Assembly (NCBI RefSeq): GCF_030848805.1
Contig: NC_092365.1
Coordinates: forward strand, 8,990,001 to 9,054,000
Length of the DNA stretch: 64,000 nucleotides
Reading direction: 5' to 3'
From: Temnothorax longispinosus
Lineage: Eukaryota; Arthropoda; Insecta; Hymenoptera; Formicidae
This document shows, piece by piece, positions 36,301-47,930 of this stretch. The notes under the pieces were generated by a model, which saw only the letters and a list, made by a program, of their open reading frames with translations, was not told the origin of the DNA and searched no databases. The position numbers were made by a program, and so were the translations under genes. Positions within the stretch are counted from its first letter, which is position 1, and every line of letters begins with the position of its first letter.

Positions 36301-37386
36301 GGTTTGAAACAGGCTCCTCGCGCCTGGTATGGGACCTTCAACGCTTTCATGAAAACTTTAGGCTTGAGAAATTCGGTCGCTGATATCTGTTTGTACATAG
36401 GAATTTTCGGGAAAGTATATGTTTACTTACTATTGTACGTTGACGATATCTTAATTACGGGGAATTGCGAAAAGAAAATCAAAGAGATTATTTCGGCTAT
36501 GAAAACTAGATTTCTAATGAAAAACTTAGGAGAAGTAAAGCATTTTTTAGGTATTGATATTACTTGGACTAGCGAAGGTGTTTACTTGACACAGGGCACC
36601 TATCTACGTAAACTGCTAGCAAAATTCGGTATGAGTGATTGCAAGCCAGTACGTACACCGATGGAACTTAATTTCATGAGAGACGAGAGTAAGGAGAGAA
36701 TGAAAGAAAAGTGTCCATATCGCGAATTAGTAGGATGTTTAATGTATCTTACGCAAACGACTAGACCTGATATTAGCTTCGCGGTAAATTACCTGAGTAG
36801 ATTTCAAAATGAGCCTTTAGAAAAGCATTGGAAAGGTTTGAAAAGAATATTGCGTTATATTCAAGGGACTTTAGACTACGGATTGTTTTATAAAAAAAAT
36901 AATCTAAATAAAAGCCACTCACTTGTAGGCTTTGCGGATGCCGACTGGGGTAACGGGGAAAACAGAAAGTCAACTTCTGGGTTTGTTTTTCAATTATATG
37001 GAAACACAATATCCTGGGGGACAAGAAAACAAAACACCGTAGCACAATCGTCAACAGAAGCGGAGTATGTGGCGTTGGCTCATTGCTCAAATGAATATCT
37101 TTGGTTGCGAAACTTACTGAGAGAATTCGATGTAAAGAATGTAACTCCAACTCTGATCTTTGAAGACAATCAGTCAGTGATTCACTGTTTGAAACGTTGG
37201 GAGCATAAACGTTTAAAACACATTGATATTAAATACAACTTTGTAAAAGAATTAGTAGAAACGAATATAATTGAAGTTCAATATGTGCCAACCAACGATC
37301 AAACAGCTGATATCATGACTAAAGCGTTAGGCGGAGATAAATTTATAGCAATGTGTGAAAAACTGGGTTTGACCTGTAAAGCGTAG
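33343..37386 (+). CDS. copia Gag-Pol polyprotein (1,347 aa)
   Basis: One open frame of 1,347 codons. Domains in order: the gag UBN2-type region (IPLFDGTNFGSWKFRMETLL, residues about 10-30); a CCHC zinc knuckle CHKCGNYGHVRAEC (about 243-256); aspartic protease WALDSGATEHL (Asp about 334); the pre-integrase zinc region with WHRRLGHL and CRVCAEGKL; an integrase core with HSDLMGP (about 526), RCDNGREY (about 588) and NGVAERLNRTL (Glu about 624); reverse transcriptase with KARLVIKG, QMDVKNAFLH, YGLKQAPRAWY and the catalytic LLYVDDILI (about 1032); RNase H with GFADADWG (about 1198), SSTEAEYVAL and DNQSVI. The order protease-integrase-RT-RNase H defines copia. No frameshift separates gag and pol, so processing by the protease must release all products. 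Overlapping frames in other registers are shadows. Confidence 0.98.
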   Translation: MANSDNVQYKIPLFDGTNFGSWKFRMETLLNELELLEYTEKDWTEGVMIREEDAPTTRATKELQRAKCETADRKCRSQIVQRIADSHLEYVRDCKYARDMWNVLVTTFERKSIANQLLLRKRLLLMKFDPNGDTLANHFLNFDKVIRELRSTGATLEETDLVCHLLLTMPAEYNQVVTAIETLSAEKLTIAFVKTRLLDEEAKRTDRGKKKHSVEPANAFSARKGSSGWRPSRGGGNKSKVQCHKCGNYGHVRAECKKPEKHANSKANTAVGSCDHDEDGCPESCFMAHTGDRCCDVCGKMRSANAAVISTEDKGNNFCFTARAGGTTEDWALDSGATEHLGNGNLPIKNVKPLKHPVSIQLAKTGSTLKAEKCGEIVVCCSVNGRKNAVTIKNVLIVPGLEHNLLSVRRLEQNGYRVAFENGKGTIEKHGKVAAVATISDRNLYVLNLHTETALIAESLETWHRRLGHLSYESLRKLPAMVDGMELNSKETSQSVCRVCAEGKLAKLPHNHSRKRTTRPLELVHSDLMGPMKESYDGFRYVMTFTDDYTHFAAVYMLKTKAEAFRYFKVYEAMATAKFNCKISRFRCDNGREYLSNEMKRYFDERGILYELTIRYTPQQNGVAERLNRTLCDRARCLLINANMSKGFWSDAIRTSVYLINRSPTCALRGGIPATLWYGNKPDLRKLRVFGCIAHLRLPQALIHGKFEARTVPCKLLGYVTNGYKLWNLRENKVEYGRDIQFDENRFELECVEPEYWLPTMKDEIESDDIIEISEDDSEVFEEADDQDKDDEVIGVRPEGPQNQAAVQRRTSSRTSAKPKPNYVVLAFNAEAYVSDVPENYGEIDSRDDRDEWMEAVKEEIDALNRNKTWTLCELPPGKKAIGSRWVFTTKSASAGQCERKKARLVIKGCSQRPGFDFDETYAPVARLTTLRAFLSVANARNLNVCQMDVKNAFLHSELSEEVYMKIPEGVESKGNQVCKLNRALYGLKQAPRAWYGTFNAFMKTLGLRNSVADICLYIGIFGKVYVYLLLYVDDILITGNCEKKIKEIISAMKTRFLMKNLGEVKHFLGIDITWTSEGVYLTQGTYLRKLLAKFGMSDCKPVRTPMELNFMRDESKERMKEKCPYRELVGCLMYLTQTTRPDISFAVNYLSRFQNEPLEKHWKGLKRILRYIQGTLDYGLFYKKNNLNKSHSLVGFADADWGNGENRKSTSGFVFQLYGNTISWGTRKQNTVAQSSTEAEYVALAHCSNEYLWLRNLLREFDVKNVTPTLIFEDNQSVIHCLKRWEHKRLKHIDIKYNFVKELVETNIIEVQYVPTNDQTADIMTKALGGDKFIAMCEKLGLTCKA

Positions 37387-37440
37387 AGACTTTAATGTAA
37401 ATTGAATTTGTTTCACAGTTGAGTTTTTTTTTGGTGCACA

Positions 37441-37453
37441 AATTGAGGCGGAG
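37441..37453 (+). promoter_or_regulatory. copia polypurine tract
   Basis: AATTGAGGCGGAG abuts the 3' LTR and is the expected plus-strand primer position. Confidence 0.8.
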
Positions 37454-37676
37454 TGAAGAGAATATCGCAATTGTGCGCATACAAATGGTAACGGTGTTAC
37501 AAACATACGCATGCGCGCATTCCAGAATGATAGAGGAGCCGAAGCGCCGACTCACTCTCGATCGATACGCGAACGTGTGAACATATAGATTTTAGATCCG
37601 CTCCTGTACTCTGCTTTGCCTGAATAAATTCTAACTTTAATACTGCAATACCTCTCGCTACACTGACATAACTACA
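37454..37676 (+). repeat. copia 3' LTR
   Basis: 223 bases, same sequence as the 5' LTR, followed by CTATC. Confidence 0.97.
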
Positions 37677-39248
37677 CTATCGATTTCACATATATTTCGA
37701 AATTCTCGTGCATTTTCTTCACGTTCTTGTCTTGTAGCAGGAAATCGGATTATATTTGGAGCTAAGTTAATTAAAAAGTTTACAACTCTTTTTATTACAA
37801 AATGTACTGTAGCAATTTGCATGTCAAAGCGCTCTGCTACACTCCTTATTGTTGTTTTATTTGCTGCAAACCTATACATGACAAAGTGATTTATTAAACA
37901 GTATTGTTTAAGATTTTATGTATTTATAATATACAAATACATAAGAAATGTAATGTACCATAAAAAAACTAAAATATGTTCTTTTGGTGTTTTCTTCTTC
38001 CTTCCATGAAGATTCTTAGGATAATACTCGCTTCTTTCAAATAAATAAATAATATGTTCACATGTTCCTCGTGATAATCTGAAATGGGCTTCAAACTAAA
38101 ACTTTTCATGAAATAATAAGTAATTTACATTAGATTTAATAAGTAATTTACATTAGACTTCAACAAATTTTATATACAAATACCTCTTCCTCACTTAATT
38201 GATCAACGACATTGGTAATATAGTGCTTTATTCGAGGTTTTTTTCTGCCTTTTAATAACCATATATATTCTATTTCTTCATCAGAACTATCTGATGAAAA
38301 AAATGCTAATTCATATGCTGCAAGTAGTCTTCCTAAACCTTCACTCCAATTATCTTGCGTAGTAGTTGTTGCTTATTACATGGCATTTGATCTTGTAAAA
38401 TAAAATAATTTGATTATTTCTATGTACAATTTCTCTACAGTTTAAAGATTTTGATATAAAACATCCTAATTGACACAGAGCATCAGTTACATATATTACA
38501 CATGGTATTATATTGCACTTACACATTGTTGAATGCAAAATTTTTACATAGATGCAATGTAACTAATTCTTTCTGTTGACTAGAATGTATATAAATATAA
38601 ATAGCTTACCATTATCAACAGCTGAGGATGATGCATTGCTCGTTGTCTGTAGAAATTTTAAGGTAGTGTTTCCTGCAAAGAAAATCAATTTCATATCATT
38701 GATAGTAAATAATGGCTCATTGGCATTAAATTATCCTTTTCCATCTTTTAAATATCATATTTTTACAAAATACTTAACATCTCTATCTACTTGCTCGCAT
38801 AAAATACCTTGGGCTGTTTTTATCATTTCTCCATGTTCATCCCGAACTATTTTCATGTTTGCCTTCTTACTATAATCTGTAAAAATAATCAATAGTTGGA
38901 GTTTATTATAATTTTTAGCATCAAAACTGTTATAACATGTCAAAATAGATTTTTTGCAAAATGTGTGTCACACATCTGGTTAAGTGATAATTTCTGCGAT
39001 TTTATTGACAGAATATCTGCAGCGATTAAAGTATCTGCCATTCTTCGCAACTATTTCTATATACGTGCAATAACAAAGCTTGTGCGGTTTATGTCGCTAA
39101 TCCATCATATTAATGTTACATTAGGTTAAGTCGACATGAAACACCGATAAAACGCGAATACTAACGCTACTAGATTTATCGTAATATTGCTATTTACAGA
39201 TTACTTACCTGAACGTCTCAATTCACTCATTTTTTCATATATTCTTAC

Positions 39249-40188
<940 letters not shown>

Positions 40189-40501
40189 TCCGTTGCTTTT
40201 TTTCCTCTTTTAACGTTTATATAACCTTGACTTGTGACTTGATTGATTCGTGTATCGTCATCTCGCGCTTCCGCCATGATAGTTTAGAGTTAATCGAACT
40301 CGTGTTTTATTTAATCTGACTCAGGTTGGAACTGGGTTGCTAAATCGAAAACGCCATAAATCATTAGTTCAAACAAATAATTAATGTAAAATAAATATTC
40401 AATAAATGTTAAAAAAAAATTTTTTACAATGAATTGTACAATGTATAAAATTAATGAAAAATAAATATTAAAAAAAACATTTAAAAAATATCTGCTATTT
40501 G

Positions 40502-40550
<49 letters not shown>

Positions 40551-40593
40551 CAAAGTTAGATGTATGTATAATGTGGCCTCATAATAAGTTAAA

Positions 40594-40818
40594 GTTTTAA
40601 CCTTGCATTTTATAATTTTTATCTTTTGTTTTATAATTGGGTGTCAACACTGAAACCCGATTGTCGACACCAAAATTTGGGTGTCAACACCAAAAGTTGA
40701 GTGTCGACATCGAAACTTTGGGTGTCGACACCTAACTTTTGGTGTCGACAATCGGGTTTCAGTGTTAACACCCAATTATAAAACAAAAGATAAAAATTAT
40801 AAAATGCAAGGTTAAAAC
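40594..40818. repeat. 225-bp near-perfect palindrome (P element target)
   Basis: The left arm starts GTTTTAACCTTGCATTTTAT and the right arm ends ATAAAATGCAAGGTTAAAAC. The arms are about 83 bases with one mismatch noted. The centre holds GGTGTCGACACC-type units. The P element inserted exactly at the right end, duplicating GTTAAAAC. Confidence 0.9.
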
Positions 40819-40849
40819 CAGGGAGTAAGATATAAGGAGACTGATCTCC
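40819..40849 (+). repeat. P element left terminal inverted repeat
   Basis: 31 bases, perfect inverse complement of 47729-47759; the next bases diverge at one position then match four more. Confidence 0.96.
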
Positions 40850-41400
40850 GTACTATGAAAGTGGGTCAATTTTTGGGCGAAAGTTGGTGGCGCTGGTGTT
40901 CCAAAAACGGTACCCTCGCTGCTGGTGACAGGCGGTTGAACAAAATTACGCGATGCGCGAGGTTGGAATTTTACTACATTGAAGTATAAGAAAAGTGAGT
41001 TAAAAAGTGAGTAATAATTGAGAAAGTGAGTTATAATTGTGAATTTTAATGAATTATTATGGCTATGTTTAATAGAACAAAAATAGATTTGTAAATAACA
41101 TCATTAATCGAAACTGCAAAGTATATGTGCTGTGGTATAATAATAATCATGTAAATCATCGATAAACTACCATTATAAAAGAAATTAATGAATTATTATG
41201 GCTATGTTCAATAGAACAAAAATAGATATGTAAATAACATTATTAATCAAAACTACAAAATACTGTGCTGTGGTATAATAATAAATAATCATGTAATAAT
41301 TCTCTGATGGTTCTATATTTTGTATACTCTACATACAATAAAACGCTAAGTATATAATAATAAATATAATAATAATTTATTAACAAAATTATTTTTTAAT

Positions 41401-44400
41401 TCACATACTCTGGACATTTATATGATTTTTTGGATCATTCGAAGGCTTGCGTTTCGAACATGATCTTTTGCGTTTCAAACATGCCTTAGTAGATGCAGAA
41501 ACTGACACATTTTTTTTGCTGACCTTTGCAGCTTCTACTGGAAGCGTCTTCTCTTTAGCAGTAATATTGCTTTTCTTTGGCTCGTCTTTGGAGTAGGTGA
41601 GTTTAGAAGCTTTCCTCCTTTCTCTAGTTTGCTTTTGTTCAATATTATTGTTCTTACTGTCCTGCTTCGTAATGAAATACATTCGAGTGAGAAGATAGAA
41701 CCGCATGACACTGTCCGTCAGCAGCCGCTTGTGTTTGTCACATCCAACGAGCGTTATTGGTGGAAGGTCATCGACAGCTTTCGTGACGCTGAATAAAGTA
41801 TTTTCATTCAGTTCTTCGGAGCTCACTGTTTCGACAGTTGCTCTCTCCAGTATGGAAAAGAGTTCCTCTAATTTCCGCGATGGATGTTTGAGATCCCCTC
41901 TCGATTTTATATTGATCAATTTATGATTTTCCGGAATCGCCTCAGAAGCCGGCAACTCCAAACTTTGCAGGCAATCCTGACAGACAACACGTTTCCCTTC
42001 CTCATTAAATATCGCAAATCGAGTGCCTTTCTTTGTCACGTACCCTGCTACGTATGCTAATACGTATTCCGACGTACTGCATTTGAAATAGTCGTGCTCC
42101 TTTAACAGTGATGCAGCATCGTAAAGAACATCCATATTTGTTCCTCTGTCCAGGATCGTATCAATTTGAGCGTCCCATTGGTCTCTCCTTTCATTGGCAT
42201 CATTCAAGTCTTTAATGCTCAACAGGACATTAACAGTATCAGCGCCCGAGATATTACTGCCTTTGGGTGGTTTGACTAACGAGTACGTTGACACAAGCCT
42301 GTACATCTGCACAAATAAGGTGCTGTCTGGATGTTCGTTTGAGCCACACGAGTTTCGCATCATGCCAAAAAATCGCTGCAACAGAATACATAGTTCGAGG
42401 GAATAACATTATTAATATTCTACTATACTGGACATAACTATCTAACTAACAACATAAAATCCTGAACCCTACAATTGATGTTACAAAATTTGTTCTCGAT
42501 GTCATAGTAATCGAGAACGAATTTCGAACAACCTCCTGATTTTATCCGCTTTATTAAGATCGGTGGAAAAAATATATACCTCTAGATTATCCTGATTCAG
42601 CCTTGCCATCATGACGTATGCGAAACCACAGTCTTCGACAAGGTACGTACAGATTTCTAGTGCAGCTTGCAGCGAAACTTTCAATCCGTAGCACGTAGAA
42701 TCGGATAAAAATTCATATCCTCTTTCAATAGCCTCTTTTTCCCAAGCTCTGATGTACTCTAAGAATTCTGTCACATCCTATATTTGTTGAGGAATGCATG
42801 AAGCTGTCGTAAATGGTAAGTAAAGCATGATACAAACTCTATTTACATACCGCCCAAGCTTTGTTTCCTGGTTTCATGGCATCAATCGGAGTGCGGCTGT
42901 TCATCGCAGTGATTAAATTTTTCATCCTGCGACAGAATTTTTGCGTCCCTTTCGAATCCTTCAGATCTTCGTGATTATTCTCAAAAATTTCCATGGCATG
43001 TGCTACCCCGAAGAACTATAATCACATTGAATATTCAAAGCGTTATGAAATTGCATGCAAGATAAAAGTAAAAGATTATGCAGTTAAAGGTTGTATATTA
43101 GGTCGAATTACTTGAAATGCCATAGCCACATTCATCTTTTGATAATATTGTGGCCTCACGTGATTGTCTGTTAGCTTAAAATTGGCCTTCAAATTGAAAC
43201 TTTTGGAATTTTCGATTTTTAATAAAGCGTCCCAATGCCTTATTCGAACGACGCCATCCGGAGTCTAGAATCGAAGAATAAAATATTGTTTGATGACATT
43301 TCAATATCATCTCTCGTAGGAAGTAATTCCAGCAATGTTCATCTTACCCAAATACCATCGTTTATACGGTATTTCGTCAGAAAGTTCCGCGTATTCTTGA
43401 TCAGATGGGGAAAATCGGACACGAACCAAAGACGACGAGTTGGATCGAAAATGTGCTCGACGTGCACTTTCTCTTCCGTTACTCCGAATTTTTCCCACAT
43501 CGACCGATTCCAGGTCGCTCCGTCAGATGCAATGACGTCTACATACAGGCCGCATTGCTCAGTTAGAACAATGCATTCCATTAGAATTTTATGCAATATT
43601 ACTCCTGATGCACAGCCTTTACTGAGAAAACATGCTAATGACTGCACCCATTTTCCCAGAAAAGGCTGGAACATGAGTACTAAAGCATGGTCACCCTTTT
43701 TGCTTTTCTGATGTTCAGGAGTGTATTTTCCCAAGTTCGTGAAACCTTGGAAGCGCAAGTTTTTACGATCAAAATGTAGAGATTTTGAAAGCTTCATTTC
43801 ATCTAAAAGCAGAGCACCTGTAACCATTTCATTGTAGACAGTGTAAATTTGGAAACTCGATAAAAGAAGAAGTAAGTTAGGCGATAATCAATTAATCACG
43901 TATACCATGCTTAGCCCTTGGGTCCATATCTTTTACTTTTTCTTTGAGAACCTCGAAAGTGGTTTTCTCGAATCCATACACACCTTTGATAGCTTTAATA
44001 TATTTATTAAGCGTATCGATGCAGGGCAGACTTAGAATTTGATGAGCTCGTAGATGTTCATACGTTTTTCTGCTCTTAATACGCAAAAGCAAACACTCGA
44101 AAACCCACTCATTCGTGTAACGCATGCCTTTCAAATTCTTTACTTGCGATGCGGCTAAACATGCTTTCACTGCGAGTTTTTGATTGTCCGGTAAATGTAA
44201 AATTGCTTCCTCAACGGCATGCATCTTTGCTTTAGAACATTGCACCCTTATCGTCTCCACTTCCTTTTTCAATTTTGAAATCTGTACAGAGCATGCAATA
44301 GAATATATCATGCAACAGAGTATAAGGTAACTCCGGTATATATGCCGCACCTAAGGAAAACTTAATTTATCGAGTACTATTTACTACGTTTAAGGCAAAT

Positions 44401-46914
44401 GAATTATATCTATAAAAACTTTATATTGTCTACTACTATAAAAAAATTACAAATATGAAATATTTATTCTCTGTATTTAAAAAGAACTTTTAGAAACTCT
44501 TGCATTTTTGCCATAAAATTAAGCTCGATATCTCAAAATTTGCGGAAATTAGAGCAATCACGTAGATTTTTTTTAGATAGAAATCGGTAATCTCTTTATT
44601 ATTAGCAATTTTTTAAATTGTATTATATTCTTCAGTTTTTTCTACCCCTATTTCATGTATAATTCTTTTAATTGGCTGATTAGACCCAGCTTTATACGCG
44701 ATCAAAAGTCCGTATACGAGGTTTATGAAAATAAAGCTCCTCTATGAGGAAGCAAAAGAACACATAGGAGATTTCGATTTTTACAGAGTGTTTGTACTAT
44801 GGCATAAATCACGCATGCTAAAAATGCCGTATATCCCAAACAGAAGGGATATACAAGACATCAAGCTAAACAAAGAATACAAGAGCTATGCACTTGTATT
44901 TTGCTATGGTCTATTCTTTAATATAACTCTATACTTATGTATCATGAAATAACCATTAAAACCTTTTACATTTCCTACAGTAATCATTTCACGTAGGTCG
45001 TAATATATGATCCCGCTACTTACTACATTGAGAAATCGATTCAACTCACGACGATTTCATTAATATTAGCAGTAAAGAACTGAAATTGCAACACAATACT
45101 AATATGGCATAAAGACACATAACAGAGTGATTGTGAGCAAATATCTTTATTCCTTCTATTTTTTCTGACTTCTGCAACGTAAATTTCCGCGCGGCGTAAA
45201 TACCGGAGTTACTCTATCATGCAACAGAATGCATCATGCAATAGAATATATTATGCAATAGAATATATCATGCAATAGAATATATATAAATCATGCGTAG
45301 GAAGTTATATTATAAGACATGCATCGAAAGTAGTCTAAAGTACTTGTATTTTCAGCCTCCTATTCCGACGTTTCATGTTTTTGTTACAGCTGCGTAAACT
45401 GACGGTTTTTTCAAGCTGTTTTTGTAAGGGCTGCAATTTTTTTCCTTTCTTCCGCAGACATTCCCGCATTTTTCGACAGGCCGCGCACCTTGTAATTTGA
45501 GGGCCGACGAGGTGTGCATTTTTGCAGTGAATGTAGCCTGAACAATTTTTCGCTCTAACACAAAAAATATGTCAGTTACTTCGTACCTTAATGTCATAAC
45601 ATCTAGAGATGGATTGGGCTTATGGAAATAAGCCCAATACGACCACAACACAAATAAAATTCACGAATTCAAAAATTATTTGTCAATTTCGTGGGACAAA
45701 TTTATAATTCCGATGGCAGGGGAAAAAATACGTATAGAAACTCGACCAAACCGCCAAAAGAACATTTTATGTTATTTAAATATTATAGAAAGGCGAGGCG
45801 AAGAACCTATTCTAACATTTTTTTAAGACCGAACTACAATCACAATCCACCCCTGACAACATCAGATGGAATGCCAAAATGATTAATACTTACTGCTGTT
45901 TATTGCTTGCTCCTTGACATGGAAGGATCTGCGTAAGTTCCATCAGTACATGGGCGATGTCATTCGTACTCTCTACCCTCTCCATGCCCGTAACACTTAC
46001 TGGCCTTTCATTGATGAAAATCTAGATAGACATCTCTCAGTAAGCAATTTTAAACTGTTCGATCCTAATAAATATTACACACGTTAATACTTATGTAGCT
46101 GCTATTTACCTCCAGACTTAGATCTTGCTGAACTAAGACTCGCTTTGCGATTGAACGTAAGTCTCCTGCCCAGCAGGAGAAGATGCCAACCCCATTGACG
46201 GTGGACGAAGTCCAAAAAGGAGTAGGCAGCGGAATGTGCTCGAAGTTATTATTATGTACGAGGTCGTTTCGTGATTCTACACAGGCGCACAGGTCATTAG
46301 GCGATTCCGATTCCGTCGAACGGTCAATCACCAATGCTGGTTGCAGCGTAACGTCTTTTTCGATCATTTCACAGTCCATTGCATCAACATCGTAATGTAC
46401 AGTTAAAACTATGTCTAGTTTTTGCTTTTTTGAAGAGTTTGACGTTTCTCCCGATTCACACAATTGTTGCTTCGAGGGAAACGCATCACTCGTGTTTTCC
46501 ATACAATTAAGGGAAATCGAAGGGATAGCGCCAGGTTTCAGTGTTGCTTTTCCTTTCTGTATGCGACAAATCGACCCATCAGGCATTTTGTGTGTATATT
46601 CTCTTTCAATGTCATCGGGTTTGAAGTGTCTTTCGCAGACGAGATCTTTTCTCGTCATATACTTTTCTGCCGATGAAATAGCTAAGCGCCAATCGTTCAA
46701 CACGTTTTCCTATAATAATTATAGGGCAATAAAAATTTTTGTTAAATACGATTTAATAATACATGTAAAATATATAATATATTATTTGATATTTAATATG
46801 CGTTTTACTTACGGTGCGAGCTCTGAATAGGCTTAGGTTTTTCATTCCTAATTTTTTGTACTTTGTTCTTTGCGAACGATAGCCAGTTTTACACCCCGGC
46901 ACAAAACAAGACAT
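41401..46914 (-). CDS. P element transposase with N-terminal THAP domain (ten exons, 1,125 aa)
   Basis: Exons on the minus strand: 46813-46914, 46110-46709, 45894-46021, 45344-45554, 43906-44281, 43348-43817, 43112-43264, 42851-43015, 42580-42777, 41401-42375. All borders are GT-AG and every phase fits, summing to 3,378 bases with no internal stop. Residues 3, 8, 59 and 62 form the THAP C2CH zinc site (MSCFVPGC, LVCERHF), with LKPGAIPSI as the AVPTIF-like box. Exon 4 holds CAACRKMRECLRKK; exons 4-5 a coiled coil (KIQISKLKKEVETI); exon 5 ends the NEWVFECLLLRIKSRKTYEH region. The RNase H-like core has LLLDEMKLSK (Asp about 478), VIASDGATWN (about 571) and DFPHLIKNTRN. The GTP-binding insertion region follows, then LNQDNLERFFGMMRNSCG across exons 9-10 and a lysine-rich tail. 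It is longer than Drosophila P transposase (751 aa) and resembles THAP9-type proteins. It binds the element ends and catalyses cut-and-paste transposition. Exon borders are inferred from sequence only. Confidence 0.93.
44327..45212. mobile_element. MITE-like insertion in P transposase intron 4
   Basis: 22-base imperfect inverted ends, GTAACTCCGGTATATATGCC at left and its partner ending CCGGAGTTAC at right, enclose 886 bases. Inside are a fragment of the dispersed family seen at 24.6 kb and a 75-codon frame (44725-44952) that I do not recognise. Flanking intron sequence carries short repeats of CATGCAATAGAATAT, so the target duplication cannot be read. Confidence 0.6.
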
Positions 46915-47728
46915 TTTAATACTTTTCACTTTCAATAAATTATACAAATTATACGAATATTACGTAAATCTGGAGATCGGTCCCCTGGGTCTTCTTATGG
47001 CCAGAAAACGAGGAATAAGACGTAAACGTTTCGACGCACTAAAAAAATTTTTATATAAAAACATTTAAAAAAATATATAATTATATACTAATATTATATA
47101 ATATATTATATAAAATATGTCCATATATGTCTATACTATGTTTCTTTTTCTTTTGTATAATCTCTGTTTGTATGTACAAGACAAATAATAAGAAAAAAAA
47201 TTAGAAAATAATTAAAAGGATAATTTTTGCATTTCTTTTTCAAAAAAATAAAGTGTGCAAATGTGAAAAATTTGTTCGTATATAATCATATATAATCATA
47301 TTTTATATACATTATTACATTTATATATGATTATATATAATTATATATATAGGCAAAAAATGGATAATGCAAAAATTATCCTTTTAATTATTTTCTAATT
47401 CTTTTTCTTATTATTTTTTTTGTACATACAAACAGAGATTATACAAGAGGAAAAAAAAATTTATATGGACATATTTTATACAATATTTTATATAATTATA
47501 TTATATTTTATTATTATATATATTTAGATATTGTTTTATATAAAAAATTTTTTACCGGGACGTGTCGGCACGTACTGTCGTCGCCAAGTTGACACTTGAA
47601 CCATTTGAACATTGAAACGGATCCGTCACGTGACCCACCGATGATGGGACACAAGCGCTGCGAGTGGTAACATTTAACACTCAACTTTCGCCCAAAATCA
47701 GGACCAGTTTTTGCGGGTAGCCAAGTAT

Positions 47729-47759
47729 GGAGATCAGTCTCCTTATATCTTACTCCCTG
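47729..47759 (-). repeat. P element right terminal inverted repeat
   Basis: 31-base perfect partner of the left end, followed by GTTAAAAC. Confidence 0.96.
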
Positions 47760-47930
47760 GTTAAAACTTTAACCAAAGTTTCGGTGTCGACACTCAACTT
47801 TGGGTGTCGACACCAAAATTTGGGTGTCAACACCAAAAGTTGAGTGTCGACACCGAAACTTTGGGTGTCGACACCAAAATTTGGGTGTCGAGACCAAAAG
47901 TTGAGTGTCGACACCGAAACTTTGGGTGAC
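47760..47930. repeat. GTGTCGACAC palindromic minisatellite
   Basis: Repeated units of GGTGTCGACACC alternate with AAAATTT, AAAAGTTGA and GAAACTTT spacers. Related copies flank the left side of the P element (40640-40760) and recur at 50313-50460 and, more diverged, at 59230-59350. Confidence 0.85.

Larger units (their letters stand above)
33057..37676 (+). mobile_element. Ty1/copia LTR retrotransposon, intact and young
   Basis: Two 223-base LTRs (33057-33279 and 37454-37676) begin TGAAGAGAATATCG and end CATAACTACA, and look identical base for base. The flanks carry the five-base target duplication CTATC (33052-33056 and 37677-37681). A primer-binding site follows the 5' LTR and a purine-rich tract precedes the 3' LTR. 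The single internal frame is open. Identical LTRs mean insertion too recent to have accumulated differences. The target is the Harbinger transposase exon. Confidence 0.98.
32445..39230 (-). pseudogene. Harbinger (HARBI1-like) transposase, split by copia insertion
   Basis: Exons on the minus strand are 39209-39230, 38808-38876, 38610-38672, 38184-38371, 37959-38095, then 37677-37871 joined to 32445-33051. Each has GT-AG borders and all phases agree, giving 426 codons plus stop once the copia insert and one copy of its target duplication are set aside. Motifs in order: an acidic SSDSSDEE with basic KGRKKPRIKHY; HFRLSRGTCEHII; the HTH-like TTIRSVAERFDMQIATVHF; RFPATRQEREENAREF; then the DDE_4 nuclease with IGCIDGTYIPI (D), HIIGDAAYPIS (D) and RVRIENTFGLLKGRF (E). 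It cuts and joins transposon ends. Apart from the insertion I see no stop or frameshift. The three most N-terminal small exons are chained by phase only and are less certain. Confidence 0.88.
40819..47759 (-). mobile_element. P element, 6,941 bp, full length
   Basis: The terminal inverted repeats match perfectly over 31 bases (40819-40849 and 47729-47759, starting CAGGGAGTAAGATATAAGGA). They are flanked by the eight-base duplication GTTAAAAC (40811-40818 and 47760-47767). A 16-base subterminal inverted repeat TTTTGGGCGAAAGTTG lies at 40871-40886 and inverted at 47682-47697, comparable in position to the internal inverted repeats of Drosophila P. A 31-base TIR plus eight-base duplication is the P superfamily signature. 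The gene within is open throughout, so the element may be autonomous. One MITE-like insertion sits in an intron. Confidence 0.96.

Noticed and set aside
33828..37150. Numerous frames of 60-160 codons overlapping the copia gene on both strands
   Set aside because: They are shadows of the 1,347-codon Gag-Pol frame with no motifs of their own.
42194..42406. Plus-strand frames opposite the P transposase last exon
   Set aside because: They are shadows; the minus strand carries the conserved transposase motifs.
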